Of a stretch of 64,000 nt of DNA, positions 58,831 through 64,000 are shown in pieces (within the stretch, counting starts at the first letter, position 1; each line of letters begins with the position of its first letter). A program made the position numbers and the translations under genes. The notes under the pieces were generated by a model that was not told the origin of the DNA, searched no databases, and was given only the letters and a program-made list of their open reading frames with translations. Origin of the DNA: an uncultured Parabacteroides sp. (GTDB lineage Bacteria; Bacteroidota; Bacteroidia; Bacteroidales; Tannerellaceae); the NCBI RefSeq assembly GCF_902493135.1, contig NZ_CABUOD010000009.1, positions 1 through 64,000 of the forward strand. Direction: 5' to 3'.

Positions 58831-59328
58831 ATGGATAAGATGAAAATACATTTGATTCAGATAAAGATCAATGAATTGTTGGCTGTCTGTGATGAACATA
58901 ATAACGATCCGGGAGAGTTGATCAACATATTGCATGCCGCCCAGGGCATATTCGGTTATCTGCCTCGCGAAGTGCAGGAGATCATTGCCGGCCGGTTGCA
59001 TATCCCGGTTTCCAGGGTGTACGGGGTGGTCACGTTCTATTCGTTCTTTACCATGACTCCGAAGGGGAAATATCCAATTTCCGTCTGTCTGGGAACGGCC
59101 TGCTATGTGCGGGGAGCCGAGAAAGTCTTGGATGAATTCCAGCGCCAGCTGGAGATCAAAGTAGGAGAGACTACACCCGACGGCTTGTTCTCATTGGATT
59201 GCTTGCGTTGTGTGGGTGCTTGCGGACTGGCTCCGGTCGTTACGATTGCCGGAAAAGTCTATGGACGCCTGACTCCGGAGAAAGTGCGGGATATCCTTTC
59301 CGAATACTACCTGCTGGAACAGGTATAA
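58831..59328 (+). CDS. hydC: NuoE-like [2Fe-2S] subunit of [FeFe] hydrogenase
   Basis: The 165-residue protein has a helical N-terminal part (LINILHAAQGIFGYLPREVQEIIA) and a thioredoxin-like [2Fe-2S] domain with CLGTACYVRGA and CLRCVGACGLAP. It completes the HydABC complex, four bases after hydA. A second in-frame ATG at 58840 is possible. Confidence 0.95.
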   Translation: MDKMKIHLIQIKINELLAVCDEHNNDPGELINILHAAQGIFGYLPREVQEIIAGRLHIPVSRVYGVVTFYSFFTMTPKGKYPISVCLGTACYVRGAEKVLDEFQRQLEIKVGETTPDGLFSLDCLRCVGACGLAPVVTIAGKVYGRLTPEKVRDILSEYYLLEQV

Positions 59329-59342
59329 TCTATTTTTCTTTT

Positions 59343-59404
59343 GTGCCAATGCAGTGACACGACAGTGCCATCGCATTGGCACAATTGTGTCACAACGATG
59401 GCAC
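59343..59404. repeat. three interlocked inverted repeats after hydC
   Basis: GTGCCAATGC (59343-59352) with GCATTGGCAC (59373-59382), GTGACAC (59354-59360) with GTGTCAC (59387-59393), and GTGCCATCG (59365-59373) with CGATGGCAC (59396-59404). The pairs overlap in order A-B-C-A'-B'-C', so they cannot all fold at once and could switch or form a pseudoknot. This lies between convergent genes and no other terminator is seen. Confidence 0.85.
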
Positions 59405-59426
59405 GGGTCATATAATGGCGATTCTT

Positions 59427-60863
59427 CTATTCCTTGGTTTCTATATAAACGACATGCGTCTGTAAATATTCTTCAAGACCGTGTTTTCCATCTGCACCGC
59501 CGATTCCGGACTTACGCCAACCTGCATGGAAACCTTGCATAGCCTCAAAGTTCTCACGATTGATATATGTTTCGCCAAACTTCAGCGAGCGCATGATCTT
59601 GAATGCGTGGTCCAGATTTTGGGTATAGACGGAAGATGTCAATCCGTAGTCACAGTCATTTGCCCATGCAATCGCATCGTTGATATCCGTATATTCGACA
59701 ACGGGCAGGATAGGACCGAAGGTCTCTTCCCGTATGATATCCATTTCTTGTGTGGCGCAATCCAGTACTGTCGGTTCGAAGAAATATCCTTTTGTTCCGA
59801 TCCGATGACCGCCGCACAGAAGTCGGGCTCCCTGCTGAACCGCCTTCTCAACTTTTTGTTCCATGGCAGCCAAGGCATTTGCTTCGATCAGCGGTCCCAT
59901 ATCCAAGTCGGCGATCTCGTTCGGGTTGCCGACTTTCACCTGCTTCATGCCGGCCACAAGTTTTTCCATAAAGAGATCTTTGATCTTTTTATCTACATAA
60001 ACACGTTCCGCACAGTTACATACTTGTCCTGTATTGATCACGCGTGAAGCGATAATCGACTTCACCGCCAAATCCATATCCGCGTCTTCCATCACGATTG
60101 CCGGAGCTTTTCCACCTAATTCCAAAGACACTTTTGTTATGTTAGGAGCAGCTGCCGCCATTGTCTGTTGTCCGGCACTCACACTTCCCGTAAGGCTGAC
60201 CATGCCGACTTTCGGATTCGCTGCCAGCTCATGGCCAATCACCGAGCCGCGCCCGTTCACCAGATTGAAAACTCCGGCCGGCAAACCGGCTTCTTCTACA
60301 ATTTGTGCAAAAACGTATGCATTTTCAGGTGTAAGCTGACTCGGTTTTACCACGATCGTATTACCGGTAATCAAAGCCGGAGCAGCCTTGCGTGCAACCA
60401 GGAAGAAGGGGAAGTTCCAGGGGAGAATACCGGTCGTTACACCAATTGCTTTCTTGAACAGGAATATGCTTTCACGCGGACGGTCGCTGGGGATGATTTC
60501 ACCTTCATACCGGCGGGCCCATCCAGCCATATAATCGATATAGTCTGCCGTAAAAAGGACTTCCACATTAGCCAGGCCTTGCGTCTTTCCACCTTCACGA
60601 ACAATTATATCAGTCAGTTCCTTTTCTCTTTTACGGATACCTTCTGCAATTTTGGTCAGATAAGCGGCCCTTTCTATAGAAGGTGTTCTTTCCCATTGAT
60701 CCTGAGCTTTTTCTGCAGCATCGATCGCTCTTTTAGCATCTTCGACCGTACCGTCCGGCATTAACGAGATCACTTCTTCGGTAGAAGGATTCAATACCTT
60801 AATCCATTTTCCAGATTCGTTTTCTATGAATCTGCCATCAATAAACATTTTCAATTCCTTCAT
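59427..60863 (-). CDS. aldehyde dehydrogenase (AldA-like)
   Basis: The 478-residue NAD(P)-dependent enzyme has GVTTGILPWNFPFFL, VVKPSQLTPENA, SLTGSVSAG, SLELGGKAP (catalytic base Glu) and NTGQVCNCAERVYV (catalytic Cys). Length and motifs match the lactaldehyde/glycolaldehyde dehydrogenase branch (AldA), which would give lactate from L-fucose or rhamnose catabolism. No sugar-catabolic genes are adjacent, so the substrate is inferred. Confidence 0.92.
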   Translation of the reverse strand: MKELKMFIDGRFIENESGKWIKVLNPSTEEVISLMPDGTVEDAKRAIDAAEKAQDQWERTPSIERAAYLTKIAEGIRKREKELTDIIVREGGKTQGLANVEVLFTADYIDYMAGWARRYEGEIIPSDRPRESIFLFKKAIGVTTGILPWNFPFFLVARKAAPALITGNTIVVKPSQLTPENAYVFAQIVEEAGLPAGVFNLVNGRGSVIGHELAANPKVGMVSLTGSVSAGQQTMAAAAPNITKVSLELGGKAPAIVMEDADMDLAVKSIIASRVINTGQVCNCAERVYVDKKIKDLFMEKLVAGMKQVKVGNPNEIADLDMGPLIEANALAAMEQKVEKAVQQGARLLCGGHRIGTKGYFFEPTVLDCATQEMDIIREETFGPILPVVEYTDINDAIAWANDCDYGLTSSVYTQNLDHAFKIMRSLKFGETYINRENFEAMQGFHAGWRKSGIGGADGKHGLEEYLQTHVVYIETKE

Positions 60864-61410
60864 GGTAATATCTTTTTAGGTTGAATTTTGATTTTAAAAG
60901 TACATGAAAGAAAAGAGGATCATGTTTTAAAAATGATATTAGTTATTTCATAAATGATATATTTCTGTAATACAGGATTATATGGCTTATGATGCATATT
61001 TAAGCTTACCGGAAGTGAATTTTTTTTCATTATTTCTGAACCAAACTGAATTGCGTGCTGTTATATGATAAAATGAGTTAGGAATTACATCCAAAGAAAT
61101 TCCCGACATGATTAAGTTAGTAGTATTTGTTTTTTCATATAAGTAGAGTTTGTTATTTGTTTGGTCCGTATGTAACTGTGAAGTTGGATACGGGCTTTTT
61201 TTGTGTTCCTTATATATAACCCATCTATGCCTCAGATGTTTACTTTAGATAATTACGATTATGTTTAATAGTATTATTGGAATTCTTTGCCGAACCCGTC
61301 TGATCCCGGTAACAGCCTGTCTTTTCTCTCTATGAACAAGAGCTTCTTAAAATAAAAAGGAGCTCTCCGATTCAGAGAACTCCTTTTTTGATTAAATCTT
61401 ATCCGATCTA
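60864..61410. other. 547-base gap with two hairpins and no gene
   Basis: AT-rich sequence without an open frame of interest. On the plus strand CCGTAT (61166-61171) pairs with ATACGG (61188-61193) and a run of seven T follows at 61196-61202, a terminator-like structure without an upstream plus-strand gene. The promoter of the aldehyde dehydrogenase must lie near 60864-60960, but no clear TAnnTTTG box is seen. Confidence 0.6.
61354..61389. terminator. terminator after the TPR gene
   Basis: AAAAAGGAG (61354-61362) and CTCT pair with AGAG and CTCCTTTTT (61380-61388), with A and T runs on the flanks, so it can end transcripts on either strand. Confidence 0.85.
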
Positions 61411-62637
61411 TTATTTATTCATTTCAGCTTCGATGGCTTCCAGTTCCGGACCCATGTTCAAATTGTAATAGATACCTCTCAAAGCGATCATGTTGTCCAT
61501 TTTTTCAGGTTCTGCTTCATGAGCTTTTTTATAATAAGGCAGCGCTTTTTTGAACAATTCTTTTGCCAGGGCTAATTCTTCCTGATATTTCTTGCTATCA
61601 TTGATCATATTAGCCTCGCTTAATTTGTTTACGCCCTGGTTGTAGTAGATACGACCGATATTAGAAAGTGCATCTGTCAGATTCGGGTCTTTTTCCAAAG
61701 CGATTTTGAAATACTTTTCAGCATTGGCATTATCTTTCAATCCGGTTTCATAAACACGTCCCATTACGTTGTAAAGGTTGGCATCATTCGGATTTTTCTG
61801 GATTGCGACATTCAACATTTCCAATGCTTTTTCATTTCTATTGGAATAGATGTATGTATTGATCAAGTTGTTCAGGAAGAAAGCCGAATCCGGGAACACC
61901 TGCATACCTTCTTCAAATGTCTTTTCCAACATGACAGAGTCCTGAGCCGTTCTTGCTTCACCGTATTCATAGCAAAGATACTGGAAAACATCATATTGAC
62001 GATAAGGAGTATTCTTGGCACGTTCCAAAGCGGCGATAGCCAATTTGGAATCTTTGGCTAAGGAAGCCGCTGCGGCTGCATAGAACTGGACCGTCATGAA
62101 TGTAGAGTCTTTTTCAGCAGTCTGAGTCCCTGCGAACATCGGCAGTTCGGATATTTCCACATACTGGTTGAAGAAATCGTATGCTTTCTTATACTCTTGT
62201 TTATCAAAATAATAGGCACCACCGTTGAACAGGTACACATGATTTGCACTCAAGATACTTTTGATATCTTTTGAATATTTAGGTTTTACTTTGCCTTTTT
62301 CATTCGGCAACTGATCCAGTTCGTAGGCTTTCTGGAAATAAGGTAAAATACCATACAAAGCTTCGTACATAACCGGTTCGTTAGGCTGCTGTCCCAAGAT
62401 TTGTTTAGCTCTTTCGGCATTGAACTGCTGATCTTCAATAAAACCTGCTACATACCAAGTTTTAGCGTCGTCTTTGGTTTCCGGATTTTCCAACGCACCT
62501 TTGATCAAGGTTCTGGCTTCTCCGAAATCTGCGTTACTTCCTTTCGCAATACTCTGCGCCTCGTTCACAACTTTTTTCTGTGCGAAAGAGGCAGATGCTG
62601 CAACACATAGTGCAACTGTCAATAATACTCGTTTCAT
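61411..62637 (-). CDS. secreted TPR-repeat protein
   Basis: The 408-residue protein has a signal peptide (ASASFAQ) and about six TPR-like helical pairs; the best are NRNEKALEMLNVAIQKNPND, YNVMGRVYETGLKDNANAEKYFKIALEKDPN and LSNIGRIYYNQGVNKLSEA. Such proteins usually scaffold envelope complexes. It lies 41 bases after gyrA with no -7 box in between, so both may be co-transcribed. Confidence 0.92.
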   Translation of the reverse strand: MKRVLLTVALCVAASASFAQKKVVNEAQSIAKGSNADFGEARTLIKGALENPETKDDAKTWYVAGFIEDQQFNAERAKQILGQQPNEPVMYEALYGILPYFQKAYELDQLPNEKGKVKPKYSKDIKSILSANHVYLFNGGAYYFDKQEYKKAYDFFNQYVEISELPMFAGTQTAEKDSTFMTVQFYAAAAASLAKDSKLAIAALERAKNTPYRQYDVFQYLCYEYGEARTAQDSVMLEKTFEEGMQVFPDSAFFLNNLINTYIYSNRNEKALEMLNVAIQKNPNDANLYNVMGRVYETGLKDNANAEKYFKIALEKDPNLTDALSNIGRIYYNQGVNKLSEANMINDSKKYQEELALAKELFKKALPYYKKAHEAEPEKMDNMIALRGIYYNLNMGPELEAIEAEMNK

Positions 62638-62678
62638 TTGTGATAGTGATTTGAGATTAATATTTCTATTTGTTTAAA

Positions 62679-64000
62679 TTATTCCTCCGTTGTTTCTTCT
62701 GTATCGTCCGCATTTTCATTGCTTTCGACATCATCAGAGACATCTTCGAAATCGGTATTCCCTATTGGATGTTCATGGATTGCCGCATCTTCTAAAGCTT
62801 CACGCTGTGCTTTTTCTTCAGCGATCTCTTCTTCAGTCTGTGACAGCACTTTACATACAGAGGCGATTTCGTCATTACGTTTCCCCAAATTGATCAGGCG
62901 TACCCCTTGTGTTGCACGTCCGATGACATTCAGGTCAGATACCTTCATACGGATCGCGATACCGGATTTATTAATGATCATAATATCGTTTTCCTCCGTA
63001 ACATTCTTGATAGCTACCAGTTTACCGGTCTTTTCCGTAATATTGATGGTTTTGACGCCTTTACCTCCACGGTTCGTAATACGATAATCTTCGATGTTGG
63101 AACGTTTGCCGTAACCTTGTTCGGACACCACCAGTACAGTTTCCTTTTCTTTGTCCTTGATGCAAACCATTCCTATCACTTCATCGTTGGAATCGTCGAG
63201 TGTCATCCCTCTCACACCGGATGCCGTACGGCCCATGACACGTACTGCACTCTCATGGAAACGGATGGCGCGTCCGTTGCGGTTTGCAATCAGAACCTCG
63301 TTATTGCCATTTGTCATACACACTTCGATCAGGCCGTCGTCTTCCCGTAATGTGATGGCATTCACACCATTCTGACGAGGACGGGAATATGCTTCCAGCA
63401 GGGTCTTCTTGATCACCCCTTTCTTTGTGCAGAACAAGAGGTAATGGGAATTGATAAACTCCGTATCTGTCGTCAGTTTCTTGACGCGGATGAAAGCGTT
63501 GACCTTGTCGTCCGGTTCGATGTTCAACAAGTTCTGGATCGCTCTACCCTTCGAGTTCTTCGCCCCTTCCGGAATTTCGAATACTTTCAGCCAATAACAT
63601 TTTCCTTTTGCCGTAAAGATCAGCAAGGTGGCATGCATGGAGGCCGGATAGATGTATTCCACAAAATCTTCATCACGCGTTTCGGAACCTTTGGCCCCTA
63701 CTCCGCCACGTCCCTGTGCACGGAATTCACTTAACGGCGTACGTTTGATGTATCCCATGTGGGAGATGGTAATGATCATCTCGTCATCTGCATAGAAGTC
63801 TTCCGGATTAAGCTCTTCGGAGGCATAGACGATGTCTGTTTTACGTTCGTCTCCGTACTTGTCCTTGATTTCCTGCAATTCGTCTTTGATGACTTTCATA
63901 CAAAGATCGTCATTTTCCAGAATTTCCTTCAAATATGCGATCAATTTTTCGATTTCTTCATACTCTGCACGGAGTTTATCCTGTTCCAGGCCCGTCAATT
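62679..64000 (-). CDS. gyrA: DNA gyrase subunit A, C-terminal half, runs off the window
   Basis: At least 440 residues: the end of the coiled-coil/breakage domain (LRAEYEEIEKLIAYLKEIL) and the DNA-wrapping beta-pinwheel with repeated blades (MIITISHMGYIKRTPLSEF, YLLFCTKKGVIKKTLL, EVLIANRNGRAIRFHES, DIMIINKSGIAIRMKVSDL). The GyrA box reads QGRGGVG rather than the usual QRRGGKG. A long acidic tail ends the protein. The N-terminal part, with the active-site tyrosine, lies beyond position 64000. Confidence 0.96.
   Translation of the reverse strand, partial: LTGLEQDKLRAEYEEIEKLIAYLKEILENDDLCMKVIKDELQEIKDKYGDERKTDIVYASEELNPEDFYADDEMIITISHMGYIKRTPLSEFRAQGRGGVGAKGSETRDEDFVEYIYPASMHATLLIFTAKGKCYWLKVFEIPEGAKNSKGRAIQNLLNIEPDDKVNAFIRVKKLTTDTEFINSHYLLFCTKKGVIKKTLLEAYSRPRQNGVNAITLREDDGLIEVCMTNGNNEVLIANRNGRAIRFHESAVRVMGRTASGVRGMTLDDSNDEVIGMVCIKDKEKETVLVVSEQGYGKRSNIEDYRITNRGGKGVKTINITEKTGKLVAIKNVTEENDIMIINKSGIAIRMKVSDLNVIGRATQGVRLINLGKRNDEIASVCKVLSQTEEEIAEEKAQREALEDAAIHEHPIGNTDFEDVSDDVESNENADDTEETTEE

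Noticed and set aside
60864..61410. tRNA or short gene in the long gap
   Set aside because: No T-loop GGTTCGA-type sequence or cloverleaf arms and no open frame with coding features were found.

Overview
The window looks like a chromosomal segment from an obligately anaerobic gut Bacteroidales, most likely Parabacteroides or another member of the Tannerellaceae. This is inferred from gene content, not from a search. Pointers are the repeated Bacteroidetes -7 box TAnnTTTG ahead of many genes, HU-HIG-type DNA-binding proteins, DUF5686 and Omp85-like outer-membrane proteins, glycan lipoproteins of families GH20 and GH51, a hybrid receiver/histidine kinase and a pyrophosphate-type glycolytic enzyme (PpdK).

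Layout. 1-3.2 kb is an AT-rich accessory patch: a transposase C-terminal remnant, an orphan lipoprotein and a two-gene ATPase plus Toprim/RloB-like pair that resembles a defence module. 3.2-15.2 kb carries an HU-like protein, a thioredoxin-like lipoprotein, GtrA and a Dpm1-type glycosyltransferase, a receiver-histidine kinase, GH51 and GH20 enzymes, GlyA, a ParE-type toxin-antitoxin pair and a Gfo/Idh oxidoreductase. 15.2-27.3 kb has a second HU-like gene behind a long inverted repeat, a TPP-riboswitch-controlled thiD-tenI/thiE-thiE-thiC operon, outer-membrane proteins, a PAS histidine kinase and a thioredoxin fold that has lost its cysteines.

27.4-37.8 kb is a complete [NiFe] uptake-hydrogenase locus built as two divergent operons: hypC-hypD-hypE-small-large-cytochrome b-protease to the left and hypF-hypA-hypB to the right. 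The small subunit has both extra cysteines of oxygen-tolerant enzymes, and hypD carries an in-frame palindromic insertion. 37.8-42.9 kb has ADP-forming acyl-CoA synthetase and pyruvate phosphate dikinase, both energy-conserving reactions of fermentation. 54.7-59.3 kb encodes a trimeric-type electron-bifurcating [FeFe] hydrogenase with an extra ferredoxin-like subunit, so the cell can probably both make and re-oxidise H2.

43.1-53.7 kb is the most unusual stretch. An AbiEi-like regulator, an AbiEii-like nucleotidyltransferase and a PP2C phosphatase form an overlapping three-gene cassette behind a palindromic operator. Directly divergent from it lies a phospho-signalling cluster (LytTR, FHA, acidic peptide, zinc-ribbon/FHA, PP2C, Ser/Thr kinase, outer-membrane protein, FN3/kelch lipoprotein). 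The right end has CysE, an aldehyde dehydrogenase, a TPR protein and the C-terminal part of GyrA, which runs off the window.

Many intergenic gaps hold short arrays of a locus-specific word in direct and inverted copies. No rRNA, tRNA or CRISPR array was seen.
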